DNA of 64,000 nt from Thelonectria olida. Taxonomy: Eukaryota; Ascomycota; Sordariomycetes; Hypocreales; Nectriaceae. Below are positions 19,587 through 31,742 of the stretch, one piece after another. Numbering within the stretch: position 1 is the first letter of the stretch; each line of letters starts with the position of its first letter. The notes under the pieces were generated by a model, which had not been told where the DNA came from, searched no databases, and was given only the letters and a program-made list of their open reading frames with translations. The stretch covers positions 868,001 through 932,000 of the forward strand of contig JAGPYM010000011.1 in the NCBI GenBank assembly GCA_020736575.1. Direction: 5' to 3'. The position numbers and the translations under genes were made by a program.

Positions 19587-21620
19587 TTATGAGATCGATG
19601 CAAATCGACTCTTACCGCGAAGCGTTCTGCCATATTTAAAGAAGAGCCAAGGAAATGGCGTCAACATCAATGTCAAAAACGCCAAAACGCTCGTGGCCCA
19701 GTGGTATCCAAGCCTGTCATACATTGGAATTTGCAATAATGGGAACGCAGCTGCATACGCTATGTCAGCAAAATGAAGAGGACGAATGATGCACCGGCAC
19801 CGATAGCTAACCTGCAATGAAGGCTCTTGCAAAGCTATTTGCAGCAAGCGCTGATGCCGCATATGGCGTGTACGCTTCGACCTGTGCCCGACATGAATCA
19901 GCTATCCAATCCACACTTTTCCAAGCAGGGAGGAGCGGGAGTATTTTTAGGTTGACTTACGAGAAACGTGAAGACTCCGTTAAATACCAAGATGACCCTT
20001 TGATGACCAGTTGGATTAGCGATGATACGACCAGGGTGTTGCGACCCTCACATTTGGACATTTGCAAGGACACTTACCCACAGCCGAACAGCGAGGATCC
20101 AGAGATAGGCACCAGCCAATGGATGCTAGACTGCGTTGTCCAAGCAAACCAAAACAGGCCGATAGGGATCAAAATGCCACCTAAGATGGCAGGCGGCAGT
20201 TGGTATTCTGGCTCGCTGACTCCCATCTTTCCCGTTCTCTTCTCGTACCTTTGCAACATGCAACGGCGAATGCGGACCCATATGGGAGTAGTCGCCGCTG
20301 CAACAAGCATCCCAATTATAATGCCCAGAAATGCGAGCCCGCTTTGCCAAAGATTCATGCCGTGATTTGTGCGGAAGATTTCCGGCAGGGTGCCGAAGAA
20401 CAAATACAAAATCCCTAGCAAGAGGGCCGAGTAGATATCCAGACAGAAACACATGGGCTCGAGAAAAAGGAGCTGGAAAGGGCGAAGAAGTAAAAGCGCA
20501 ATACTCTTTGCTGTTGGAGTGGCCACGCTCTGGTTCTTCTCCATGGCCGCCCAGTACCGGTTGTCTCCTGTGCGATACCGCATTTTTTGGGCCTTAGCCC
20601 GGAGCAGAACGGGATGAAACGTCTCTGGAACGTAGAAAACAATGAGTAGAAAAATAATCAGAGCCCATATGATGGTGAAGTAGTATGTCCATCTCCAGTG
20701 AAGGGAGAAGTTGATGAAGCCGCCGAGCAGGGGGCCTATGGACGGCCCAACAAAAGGTGCCAAAGATACAAATACCATTGGTTTCTGAATCTCATTCTGT
20801 GGGAAAATATCACCCACGGTACCGCCCACAACAGAAAGAAAAGTGCTTCCAGAGAAGCCATTGAAGAACCGGGCGACAATAAGAGTCTCAATGTTTCTTG
20901 CAACTGCGGATGGGATGGTCCAAATGATGAAAAATGACCACGCGATAAGATAAATTGGCCTTCGTCCATAGTGTTCGCTCAATGGACCAGTAAGTAATGG
21001 GCCCAAAGCTATGCCTAGGACAAACGTGGAGAGTCCAGCAGCCTCGGTCAGCCTTGTCGTGGCAAGTTCATTACTGATCTGCGTGTATGTCGTCGTGTAG
21101 ATTGAGCTCGCGCAAGTCCTGTCAGATTTCATCAGTCTTGGAGTACAAGGTAAGGTGGAGAATGTTATCATGCAGTTGATTGGGTCAATAACATCGTGCT
21201 CGATAATGCTGTGGCGTGTGACTGAATTGTTTTGGGCATCTTCAATATCTCCCAGAGACATTTCCAGGTGGGAAAAGGACAGTAGGTGACTAGTGTCTCT
21301 TAAACTTACACGCATAACGTTGCCGTGCAAACAATGGTGACCATCAGCCACTTCCGTCGAGCAGGGATATTCCTTGGTGAGAGTCGGTCATCTTCGCCAT
21401 CCCAAGTAACTTTGAAAGCATCCAAGTTTGCATGGGGCGTGAGATGGCTTGTTGCTGGTTCCGAGGTACATCTTTCAGCCGCCTCGTCCCTGACATAGAT
21501 ATGGTAAGGGCCCGGGGTGAGTGCCACCCTTGGAAGAGATGGTGGCCATGATGCTTCGTTTTCCGAGTTTGCTGGAGCGAGTCTGGCCGTGTTGCTGGCA
21601 TGTCCTAGCATGATGGTCAT
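19587..21620 (-). CDS. MFS multidrug/polyamine-type exporter (DHA1)
   Basis: Five exons, 21620-21310, 21118-20078, 19997-19961, 19881-19812 and 19750-19587, give 540 residues. All junctions are GT..AG and keep the frame (introns 191, 80, 79 and 61 nt). After a 90-residue hydrophilic N-terminus come 12 predicted helices. The family signature CVTCASSIYTTTYTQI is read across intron 1, GPLSEHYGRRPIYL is the loop 2-3 motif of DHA1 exporters, and the end AAFPLLQIPMYDRLGYHWAT then WLFFKYGRTLRGKSRF is conserved in this group. It likely exports a small toxic or secondary metabolite by proton antiport at the plasma membrane. It lies downstream of, and on the same strand as, a Zn2Cys6 regulator. Confidence 0.88.
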
Positions 21621-22306
21621 GGTAGCCGTCCTTGGTATATGGCCAAGTCTTTAAACATCTGAAAGGTTTCAAGAATCAGAATCCAGCTTACTCTGGTCGA
21701 GAAGATATGTGAAAGAACTGATGTATGGCAACCAGGCTGTGTATCAGGTTTGGCTATTCGTTTGGAGGAGCTGCAAATCGAGGCGAATCGGTTTGTCAGA
21801 GTGGAACAATTCATGGAAAATACGTGCAGAAATTTGAAGAAGGCAAGGTCTCTCGGGAACCAACTGGTGTTGGACAGCCGTGGGGATGGCATACGATGAC
21901 ATGTATGGTCGCGCGCCCTCAAACTGAACCCCACTTCATGGCCACGTCGCACTACGTTGGTCGAGACGCCGAGGTGAATGAAGTGGATAACTAGGTAGAT
22001 CCACCTCTCCAAGGATCGGCTTCAACCCTCCGGTTCACCGCATGATTTGTCATCCAGTCGGTGTGTTCAAATGATACAAGTTCGCGAGTCCTATGGCTTC
22101 TACGACTTGATGCAAGTTCTCAGCGATTATTAAATACTTATTGCAATATCTGCTAGAAACTGCCCTCAGCTGGTCGAAACAGATGATGCACATTTCTCTC
22201 CATCAAGAGAACCTTGGACGGTCCTTTGTTTAGTATCACGCGAGGCAGTTCCGAATATACAAGCGTCCCAAAGCCTAGCCAAGAAGAACACTACCATTCA
22301 TGAGAG
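21621..22306. other. intergenic between regulator and exporter
   Basis: No recognisable coding content; should hold the exporter promoter and regulator terminator. Short ORFs on both strands overlap and lack family features. Confidence 0.5.
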
Positions 22307-24797
22307 TCAAGTTACAGATGTTTCCCCGTCGTCATCGTTTTCGGGAATAGGTAGCGTCATGTCAAATTCTTTTTCCAAAAATTCGATATCAAGACACCCG
22401 AGCCAAAAAGAATCGTGGACAAACTGGTCAGCGGCTCCTGAGAAATAGTCGAGAGGGAGATGGGGTTGCTGCTGTGACTCCGTGGTGCCAGCATTCCCTA
22501 ACTCCGACTCTGAGCTCGTTGTGCGTTCATTCATGTTGGTTGAGGTAATTTGATTCGCGCAAGGCTCAGAGGCTGTTGGGTTTTCTGCTGACTGTTGTAC
22601 TGCAGGGCCGGCATGGTTCGCGAACAATGAAATGCCATTATTCATCCCAATCCTTGAAGTCACACTCAGCCTTGATCCGCCGGTTGCCGACCCTTGGCTG
22701 GTGAGTCTTTTCATTAGATTCAAAAACGACTTGACGATCCACATTCCCACTGGCCAAAACTTGGCCAACTCGGTCAATGCTAATATGCATTGTCGGGATT
22801 TGTTCTCGGCGAGTTGACGGCGAATAGGGTCCTTCTGACAAATTACCAATGTGTGGATGGAGAGGGCCCCAAATAGGGATGGAACACTGGATCATGTCAG
22901 TTCACCAGTTGCCTAAGTGGACGACAAAATTACGCTTACAGATGGAGCTGCGCATAATGCATCGTGTCAGCAGCCAAAAGATCCTCGGCAATACGGGTGA
23001 TGCAGTCCGCAGCCATCCGTGCCCGCCCATCTCTTCCGGCTTCTGTCGATGACAAGCTCCGGATGATTTTAGGCCTAAACAAGAGGATGCAGGCATTTCT
23101 TGACATCTATTAGTGAGACGGCGGCACAGCGCAAGTGAATCACTCACTGATATGAAGCATCCAGCATACTCGCCCAGAAGGGCGGGCCCATGGATTTGTC
23201 AGATGAAGAGTTCCGCAGGATGCCTGGTAACTGCAGCTCCCACTGCTTGAGCCTTTCTGCCAATGAATCGGTATCAAACCTTTCCAGCGCAGGACGGTGA
23301 GGGCTGAACTCCGCAATCACAATGTCTCCCACTGAGGACGTCGGTTGGCTGTTAGTGGAAAGGGGACTTTCGTTTGAGACTAAAGCTGTCTTTGCTAGAC
23401 TCACGTATTGTCGACAATTTCGATATTTCAAGAAAGTACGATATGTGGTAACTTTCTTGTGCTGGGATAAGTCTATCGTCATATTTATCGAAGAGGAGGT
23501 CATCCTCGCTCGGCGGTTCGATGTCGCAGTCTTCATCCCTGATGCGGCACGGACGACCTAGTGCTGCCGCGGCATGTCGGTCACGGGTCTACTTCTGTCA
23601 GAGTTCGAGAGAGGAAAGTGTGCAAGACAGGTAGACTTACGTATATTGACCACCAGATTCGCTTCCACAAAGATCTCAATTGTGGACTTAGTTCAGACCG
23701 TGCAAGACTTAAAATGCATTCACTTAGTCGGGAGCTTCCAAATAGCCTGGGCACTTACGAGCGATGCATTCCTAGAGACTGCGCCAGGGTCACAGCACAG
23801 CCTTGCCAGTACCACGAGTCCTTCTGGTCATCAGGCCCAAGCCACCAAAAACTGAGAAGATGCAGGGCTGCGGCGAGGTTGGTATCTTCTGGCTCATGGT
23901 CAATGTCGTACAGTGCTTTTGCCCGAAGATAATGGGTCTTTCTTGCCGTAGTACGATCTTCGAATCCAGCCAGCTGAACTAAGTGCTCTGGGCCGCACGT
24001 AAGGGCAACCATAAATATGGTATGAAGGACGAGGGGAGATGCCTGGCCTTGCTTATAGCGTCTTGAGAAATCACGCCTATCAAGGACCGGGTAGGCTGCG
24101 TGGAATGTGTCGAAAAAGGAGCGAACTAGTTGATCACTGACATGCGCACTTGGCATGGTGAGGGCATCTTGCAATGATGCTTGTTCCCCGAGACTGGTTC
24201 TCAATTGTGAGGTGGAGCGATCAGCAGCAAGAGACGCGGGAATCGGGTAGTGCACCTTGACAGGCTCAACGTCCCCTTCCTTGGCATAGCATACCATTTC
24301 GATAATGTATGATAAGCAGGGCGAGTTACCGAGGTGATATGACCGAATACTTGGTTGTGAGTTGCTTTGTTGGGTGTGGTCCGATTCGTGTGTAGACACA
24401 AACGACGCTTCATGCACGGAAGCATTCTCGATCAACGGCTGCGGATCTTCCATTGGGGCAGGGTCAGGAGTCGAATTAGACCTCGAAGCAACCGGGGTGC
24501 GTGTAGATGTGCGTCTTTGCCGAGACGTAGCTTCATTTTGTGTGCCATTACGGCGTCTTCGGACATATCTAGCAATAATTAAATAGCCCATGTCAACCTG
24601 TGATAGCAGACTTGAGAGCAATGCAAGACTTACCTGCCTCTCCTAGACTCAATCAGCTCGCAGGCCGTATTTCGCGTGCGACAATGCCAGCAAGGAATTC
24701 CGTCCACAGCGTCGCACTTCACACGCCTAGCATTGCACGCCTTACAGGCTATTCGGGCACGCTGAATGACGGGCCCATTGTCGTTTGACCCAGCCAT
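22307..24797 (-). CDS. Zn2Cys6 transcription factor with fungal_trans domain
   Basis: Seven exons: 24797-24634, 24568-23759, 23686-23641, 23588-23405, 23331-23148, 23098-22940 and 22886-22307. The sum is a multiple of three and encodes 708 residues. The zinc cluster has cysteines at residues 18, 21, 28, 36, 39 and 46 (CKACNARRVKCDAV..CWHC). Basic linker RYVRRRRNG follows. The middle-homology domain includes FFDTFHAAYPVLDRRDFSRR, ALHLLSFWWLGPDDQKDSWY, SLWKRIWWSIYTRDRHAAAA and LGRPCRIRDEDCDI, as in the cutinase-factor CTF1-like group. Introns are 49-73 nt. It is transcribed away from the aminotransferase gene across a 361-bp shared promoter, so local regulation is likely. Confidence 0.88.
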
Positions 24798-25158
24798 TGC
24801 GAGAAAGATCGAGGACCGCAGCCGAATCCAAGGGTTCTGGTAAGGTAAGAACCAAGAAGGCGAGGTTATGTACGGGTACGAAGATTGGAGCGCGTCATGA
24901 CTCGGTGGAACCAACCGCAGGCTCAAGAGACCTCGGCTTCTCACGCCGAGCCAAGCGTAGAAAAGTCTGTCGTTCAAGAAGCCGTGGCCATTCAGTCTGT
25001 CCTCGAGGTCCACAAATTCCCGCTTGGCCAAGGAAAGAAACCGAAGGAGATCAAGTGAAAGTCAGAGTTCATATGCAGGACTCGTCGCTCGGCTCACTCA
25101 GTTTTGAACGCTCGTATTCTTGTCGATTCATCAACCCGCAGCGCTCTTGTCTCATAAC
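24798..25158. promoter_or_regulatory. divergent promoter between regulator and aminotransferase
   Basis: This 361-bp gap lies between the start codons of the Zn2Cys6 regulator (minus) and the PLP enzyme (plus). Its size and position suggest a bidirectional control region. I could not single out a binding site by eye. Confidence 0.5.
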
Positions 25159-26914
25159 ATGGGATCAGTTCCAGAAAACACCCTGGCACAGGCGACTGCA
25201 GCTAACCACAAACTGTCCACGCGAGGCGCTTGTGGTTTGCTGTATCGCGATGTTTGGGGCCCTCGAGAAAAGTCCATGGGGAATCCATGGTCCCCAGCTA
25301 ATCCCAGTGGCACGTTCGTACAATCATGGCTCCCGTCTGACACTCAATGGACTGAAACATTCTATCGTTAGCATTATCCTTCGCCTGGCCGAGAATAGTC
25401 TTATGCACGATGATATTAAAGCCTTCATGCAAGAACAAGTTAGTCCTCCCATTCTTTTGACGTGTTTACGATTTTCTCTTAACAAGTAGACATAGATAAA
25501 TGTCCATCCCACCAAACATCTTACCTACAGCACTGGCCCTCGTGGGTCTCATCGCCTTCGACGTGCAGCAGCAGAATATCTGAATGATGGATTTCAGCCA
25601 CGGAAAACAGTAACAATGGATAATATCTTCATCACTCCAGGCGTTGCCAGTGCCATCGATGCATTGGCCTGGGCCATCTGCAACGAAGGAGAGGGCATTC
25701 TTATTCCATTACCGCTGTACAATGGGTTCGTGGTTGATATTGCGAACCGGAGCAATGTTCGGGTAATTGGGATCCGATATGAAGGAATTGAGGGATACTC
25801 AGACCTTGAGGATCTCTTCCACCCTGGCGTAAATAGGAGAGCTATCGAAGCAGCTCTCCGTCAAGCGAAAGCCGATGGCACTACAATCCGTGCTCTCTTG
25901 ATTTCACAGTCAGTTGCTCTGCTTTGAATCCATGATGACTTACTCACACTCGCTTTGTCTAGCCCTCACAACCCCCTAGGAAGATGCTACGTCCGTTCCC
26001 CGCCCGTTTTTCTTGCTTCGCAGACCTAATATTGATCACAGCCGCCCGAGACTTTGAGGGAATTTGCTGCTTTATGTGGCGAGAATGACTTGCACTTTGT
26101 GTCTGATGAAATTTACGCAAAATCTGTGTTTGTCAATACTGCGGTCCCAGAGGCGGCTTCATTCGTTTCCACTCTAAGTCTAGACCTTTGCGATGTCCTC
26201 GACCCAAAGTTCCATCATGTTCTGTATGGTGCAAGCAAAGACTTCTGCGCAAATGGCTTCCGTCTAGGCCTTGTCTGTACACGAAATGAGGGTATTATGG
26301 GCGCATTATCGAGCATCAGGTCTGTACAGAAAGCCCATACCTGCATTTACAACAATTCTAACAGACTATACTCTCAGCATATTCTCTTGGTCACCACATG
26401 TTCTCCAAGACATCTGGGCTGCCATGTTGGAGAATAAGCAGTGGTTGAACAACTTTCTGCGCAAAAAGACTCAACTTATGCAGGAGAATTATGTCATTGC
26501 GACCTCGTTCTTACGCAAACACGGCATTCCTTTCTCCGAAGTGTGAGTTGACCAAGTACCGTATCCCTCCCCAAATACAACATTTGCTGATCATACTGCA
26601 GGACCGCTGGCTTGTTTATTTGGGTCGACCTTCGGTATTTGCTTTGGCCTCATCCCGTATCGCAGCAAGCAGACTACAGTGTTTTGAAAGCCACATCCTC
26701 CGACGCCAGCATCTATGAGCACCATGAGACCAGAATCGCGAATATATGTATCAAGAACGGAGTCATGATTGCGCCTGGTCATGTTTATTTAGCAGAAGAG
26801 TACGGCTGGTTCCGATTGACATTCACTGTTGGGAAAGAAGCGCTGCAGGAAGGACTTGATCGTCTTTGGAGATCTATCCAGGAGGTCGAACGAGAAAACT
26901 CAAGATCGAAATGA
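25159..26914 (+). CDS. ACC-synthase-like PLP-dependent aminotransferase (class I/II)
   Basis: Seven exons, 25159-25313, 25372-25438, 25496-25908, 25963-25990, 26042-26319, 26378-26542 and 26602-26914, encode 472 residues. All introns (51-59 nt) keep the frame. Motifs in order: LSTRGA near the start, LRLAENSLMH, HPTKHLTYSTGPRG, ITPGVASAIDALAWAICNEG, HPHNPLGRCYPPETLREF, FVSDEIYAKSVF, and YGASKDFCANGFRLGL with the PLP-binding Lys at about residue 287. The final VTAGLFIWVDLRYL is read across intron 6. This is the fold of 1-aminocyclopropane-1-carboxylate synthase and related fungal enzymes that work on S-adenosylmethionine or amino acids. Sequence alone cannot separate ACC synthase from other alpha/beta-eliminating or transaminating members. 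Confidence 0.88.
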
Positions 26915-27079
26915 AGCACGACTCTAGGCGTTTTATTGATTCATTTGTCATTGCTTTATTGAATACGGAGGATTGGGCTAGATCCCTCGATCAAGTTGGC
27001 TGAAACAGGAATGTTCAATCACAGTTCATAATTACCAGATTACATGTTTTGTTTGAAGATGGATCGAATTATCAACCAT

Positions 27080-29535
27080 CTACAGATATTTCTTCCCCTC
27101 GACCACTTCTCCCATTTGATCGGGCGGAGCCGTCGTAAAAGCGAGCTTTCCAATGCCTCCCGTTCTGCGAATTACACCCCACTGAACTGGCATTAGATAT
27201 CCGTCCTCTCGATCCGCCTCCAAGGCGTGGCAAGCTGCGCTGATAGCTCTGCTATTTGTTGCTACCATCCTCATGGTACCATCATATTTCCGGCACCCAA
27301 GAAGAATAATTGACAAGACTAAAAAGCCTCCTACAATCATGGCTATGGTTGGTCAGTATCGCCGCAGGCTAATCACAATGATCTGACATGACTCACTAGT
27401 GATAATCGCAATCGGACTATAAGAACACGTAGAAAAGGATGCTCTCTTATCCTCAGTGCCGTCGGGGAAGTATGCAGTAATTCTTGACAAGAAGATGCTC
27501 TGGCTGAACAAAAAGTGCATGAATCCCGAGGTGACATACAGAGGCACTCCATATCTCAGCGGGAGAGAGATGAAATAGCTTGATCGTTGAATCCCAATAG
27601 GCTCTGACACCCGTAACGTCTTACGCTTCTCCGTCTTGTACATGAAGCTGAACTCACGCTGTACCAAAAAGGTGCTTAGCATCGTGTTGTATAAGAGGTA
27701 GACCATGGAAAGGACCAGTTGAGCAAGGTTGGCAACCAGCACATTCGCGATGAGTCCTGCTGGGTCATCGCGAGGAAGTCCGGTGACAAGATAAGTGTAT
27801 GGTGTTACGGCGCCGAATCCCAAGTCTTGGAGACCTGCAAAGTCTGTTTTAATGTTGCGATGATGCAGATTGTGGAAAGCTACACTTAGGAGGACGCCGC
27901 CTACCAGAATGGCCAGAGAGCAGCTACACGTCGCTTGTTAGATCCGCGTCCCGGTTCCCGATCATTGACGATACTCACAAAGAGACAAGTATTGCCCATC
28001 TCTTGACGCTCGCTGCCTGCATCCAAAACATGCTTTGCTTGCGAAATTCCCGAGGCTCCCGGTTCAGCTCGGGGTCCTTGGAATGCAGCGAGAACCATGG
28101 CTTCCTAGGCCTCAGAAAGTCGTACTTTGTGGCCAGGCCCATATCAATTGTCGTAGGGTCTGGCCTTCTCATGAACGATGCAATGGCGTCACCCAGAGTA
28201 TATAACGGTTGCGCGTCGATGGATCCGGAGTCGTGCTTCTCCTTTCTTCTCGACTCCCAGATCCACAGCATGATGCCCGCTTTGACGAAATTCATCAGAC
28301 ATACCGTGATCAAGATCTGCGGAGAGTACTGGAAGCGGCACGTCAACTTGATAGTATCAGGATCTTGAACAAGACAGCTGGAAACCCGGTAGTGCGGCAG
28401 CCCCAGATACCATTCTGTAACTGGATGAGTAGGAGATTGCGCGACAAATTTCCCGGTTCCATTTCCCAATGCCCACATGTTCTTGCCCCAGTCGTCCCAG
28501 CGAGGCACAATGTAAGCGAATAGCAGCAGGCTATCGTTGGTCGGAGTCTGCAGAGTTGTGTTTTCCACTTGCACAATAACATTGCCCTGAGGCTTCCAGT
28601 AATCGTCGTAAAGTTCGAAACATGCCGTGAGATTCAGCCGTTGGTACGTGCTTGCGTTCTTTTGCACTCCCAAGAACACGTCGGTATAATTGATGTAGTC
28701 CGGGTCGACTCGGAAATCGTCCCATCCCGGATCTCCGCTTTGGCGAGTCCTTGCCGTGGCAAAGTCAAACGATGCGCCGTCTAGGAACGAGTCCTTCACG
28801 ACGGCGACGGCATAGTTATTCGATGCGAAGGATTGAAACACTGCCGAGTTATATCTTGCCCAAGAGTTAGACTGTATTCTCACGCGCTTTGTGCATGCCT
28901 GGATTGACCAACATCAAGTGAATCGGCACTGAGCTTAAAGCCAAGATGAACCATGTAATCCTCCTGCGCACGTCGAGATGCTTGAGGTTTCTCAAGCTGG
29001 GCACGCCAATATCCAACCATCTTCCGTTCGCATGGGCTTTGTTGAGATTTTCTCGGGTTGGTGCTGCCTGCAACTGCATGCAATAGTTACTGGCACCAAG
29101 CATACCAGTGCCAAGGAGGTTGATCAGCAGATGAATCCACTGGTCCAAGTCCTTCACTGTTTGACAGTCACCTTCGTAGATCAGCCCCACGCCCTTCTCA
29201 CTACCATATCGAGCAATAGCGAAAATCGTAAGGGAGAGGTTTGTAAGTAGGATCAAACCGATGAGGCCGATCTGGATCATGAGGGCACGAGACCGACGGG
29301 AGAGCCAGATACGCCACGACTTGGTCTCGTCATCGTTGATTTGCGGGAACCACCGAGATAGGATGGACCGTTCGGCCACAAAACCAGCATGAAAACTTGC
29401 TGACCGGTTGTCTTCTGAGTTGGCTTTTGATCCGGACTCATGAGAACTCTGTCTGCCAACCTGCGCAATGTAGGATATGAGTGGGATGTCTTCAAGCTGA
29501 ACGGAATCTGGAGGCAGCTGTGGTGGGGAAGTCAT
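27080..29535 (-). CDS. DUF6536 multi-spanning membrane protein
   Basis: Four exons, 29535-28913, 28854-27979, 27923-27397 and 27342-27080, encode 762 residues. Intron 1 uses GTTGGT..AAG with a CTAAC branch site, restoring VPIHLIYNSAVFQSFASNNY; introns 2 and 3 are GTGAGT..TAG. A Ser-rich cytosolic N-terminus leads to a helix (IGLIGLILLTNLSLTIFAIA), then the conserved GLIYEGDCQTVKDLDQWIHL and GASNYCMQLQAAPTRENLNK motifs, and further helices with an extracellular N-glycosylatable stretch. The C-terminus has SAACHALEADRE and PVQWGVI. I assign it to the fungal DUF6536 family from these motifs; its function is not known to me. It is convergent with the aminotransferase gene (166 bp apart). Confidence 0.8.
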
Positions 29536-30386
29536 GTTGAGGCGTTACCAAATTGGAAGGCCTCAAGGACCTGGACACAGCTGAGTCCAAATGCTGTTTC
29601 TGATAGATAGTGTAGTCGAAGTGAGAGTCTCTAAGGATTCGGAAGATGACCAAGAAAAAAGAACAAAGCCGAGCGCTATTAGAGGGCGTGAATAGCTTCG
29701 CTACCACTGGTCCAAGATTGTCTTTGAGTGAATTTTTGGCCAGCCTGCTGGAAATACTTATCTAGAACACAAAGGACATCACGTGTAAGGTGCAGATTAA
29801 GAGAATTTCCCACTGCGTCGCCAAGTGCTGGTGAGGCTGCCGGCCCCCCAATGCGTCAACATACCTAGCCATCCAAGTAGTTAAGCGCCGGCCCCCAATG
29901 CGTCAACATACCTAGCCATCCAAGTAGTTAAGCGCCGGCCCCCAACTGTCCACTCAACCCGGAGATGGAACCCCTTGCAAGGTGGCATTCGACGGTTCAA
30001 TAGGTACTTATAGCCGAGTTTACCCCGTTATCCCCCTGGAAAGTGTTGCTGTCGATAGAGAAAAGAGGGTGATCTTCCTGCTTTCGAGACAGCCTAGTGA
30101 CAAAGTTGCGGCAGGCAGTGGTGGAGAATATTGGACGCCTGCATGAGGGCTAGCAAGTGCAGATGGAGAAAGAGAAATTGCAAATGGCAAGCTCTTACGC
30201 TTACTAGTATCCTCTGGTAATCTGTTTGATCCATTGACTGCTTGGCTATTGCACCAGAAATCGTTCCGCTTCGGAACATTCCCAGCCGTTGAGGCTCCGT
30301 ATAATGCTGTCGTGGAGGGCAGGTTGCACTTACATCTGATCGTGGCGCCAAAGTCTTTGATCATTACAATGCAGCGTACCTATCTA
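29536..30386. other. intergenic with a tandem repeat
   Basis: No gene seen. Contains the promoter of the DUF6536 gene and the 3' flank of the transporter gene. A 47/48-bp direct repeat is described separately. Confidence 0.5.
29839..29950 (+). repeat. tandem direct repeat, 47/48-bp unit
   Basis: Unit 1 (29839-29886, 48 bp) and unit 2 (29887-29933, 47 bp) are identical except for one C in a C-run. A third copy begins at 29934 (GCCGGCCCCCAA) and breaks off after about 12-17 bp. Confidence 0.9.
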
Positions 30387-31742
30387 TTACACGTTTTCCC
30401 ACATCAAGCACCGCCATGCAAATGTCCGTTGCGCTTCCTCCCGAGACTCCTTCTCCCCAATCTTCCACCCCCGCAAAAGACCGATACATATCGCAGCCGC
30501 GATGTAAACCAATCCAGTAAACAGTTGTGTCCCGAAATAGCTACCAGTGCCCATACATATCTCCAAAGCAATCGGTTCGCTAAACGTAGACGGCAACACG
30601 ATGCTCAGCCAAAGAATATTCAGTCCAGACGGCACGCGTTTTATGCCCACTACCTCTGCCATGAGCGGTGCAATCGTGGCCCAGAAGTTGCCTGCAACAA
30701 GCCCTTCGCTGATGGCGTAGAAAATCAACATGCCGTAGCTTTTCGCATTGATCCAGACTGCGAGGGATAACACGCCGGCAAGGAATGTCATAGATCCCGC
30801 CATATTCATCCGGCCCATGCTGTCGCTGAAGTATCCGATCAGTGGGCGGCCTACTGCCTGGCCACCGTTGAAGAGGGCACTTATCACTGCGCCTTGTGAG
30901 GCGTTAAGTCCAATCTCGTTTGCGTAGTTGGCTAGGGTAAAGATCAAGATGAAGTATCCAAGCATTGTGAAGCAGGCGAAGCCGAGAAGCAGGAGGTACT
31001 CCCATCTCTTGAGAAGTGACGTATCAAATGCATTTTGGTTCGATCCCGTTGTCTTATTGCGGTCCTTGATAAGAAGGATACAGCTCGTATTGACCACGAA
31101 AGCGAGAATGCCAAGTATTCGAAAAGCATACTGCAGGCCGAGGTTGCGGATCATCGCCGCTGTGGCGAGCGAGTACACCAAGCCCCCGAGACCTGCGCCG
31201 GAGAGCGAGACACCGCTGGCCAGCGATCGCTTTGTTGTAAACCATTGGGGAACAACGGCCGCTGTAGGTATGAAGAGAAGGCCCAGGCCCAGTCCGAATA
31301 CGACTCCCTGAGTAAGAAAGAGATGCCAAATCTCAGTGGCGAGGCTCGCACAGAGTAAACTCGCCGTCTCTAGGACAACACCGCAGAACATCGTCGGCCG
31401 GATCCCGATCTCGCGTACCAGGATAGTCGCTAGCGGCGAGACCAGGAGGAGAAATGTAAGGCTTAAAGAGCCGACAAAGGCGTAGTTGAGGGGAGTGGAG
31501 CCGGGGAAGGAGTTGTGCTTCAGGAAGTGCGCGAGGAAGACCGCGTAGGCTGAATTGAATCCCCAAGAGTGGGCGTTGACTACGGCAGCAGCTGCGGTGC
31601 AAACCCAGCCATAGCCGCCGTCAGGAGGCTCATCTGGCTCAATTGGTGCAATATTGCTCATACTCTCGTTGACGGTTGGTGATGGTACCTGTCCAGAGAG
31701 AGGGAGGCCATCGTTTCGTGGATGGATGTCGGATTTCTCCAT
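30387..31742 (-). CDS. MFS monocarboxylate-type transporter
   Basis: A single 451-residue ORF without introns starts MEKSDIHPRN. The diagnostic PDGGYGWVCTAAAAVVNAHS opens helix 1, as in fungal monocarboxylate/MCH-type permeases. Helix 4-5 region reads GLGLGLLFIPTAAVVPQWF followed by RSLASGVSLSGAGLGGLVYS, also typical. Helix 7 onward includes YANEIGLNASQGAVISALFN and RPLIGYFSDSMGR, the second MFS loop motif. Twelve helices are expected at the plasma membrane. Substrate cannot be read from sequence; relatives carry riboflavin, monocarboxylates or metabolites. It lies in the accessory-metabolism stretch with a P450 and methyltransferase relic. Confidence 0.88.
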   Translation of the reverse strand: MEKSDIHPRNDGLPLSGQVPSPTVNESMSNIAPIEPDEPPDGGYGWVCTAAAAVVNAHSWGFNSAYAVFLAHFLKHNSFPGSTPLNYAFVGSLSLTFLLLVSPLATILVREIGIRPTMFCGVVLETASLLCASLATEIWHLFLTQGVVFGLGLGLLFIPTAAVVPQWFTTKRSLASGVSLSGAGLGGLVYSLATAAMIRNLGLQYAFRILGILAFVVNTSCILLIKDRNKTTGSNQNAFDTSLLKRWEYLLLLGFACFTMLGYFILIFTLANYANEIGLNASQGAVISALFNGGQAVGRPLIGYFSDSMGRMNMAGSMTFLAGVLSLAVWINAKSYGMLIFYAISEGLVAGNFWATIAPLMAEVVGIKRVPSGLNILWLSIVLPSTFSEPIALEICMGTGSYFGTQLFTGLVYIAAAICIGLLRGWKIGEKESREEAQRTFAWRCLMWENV

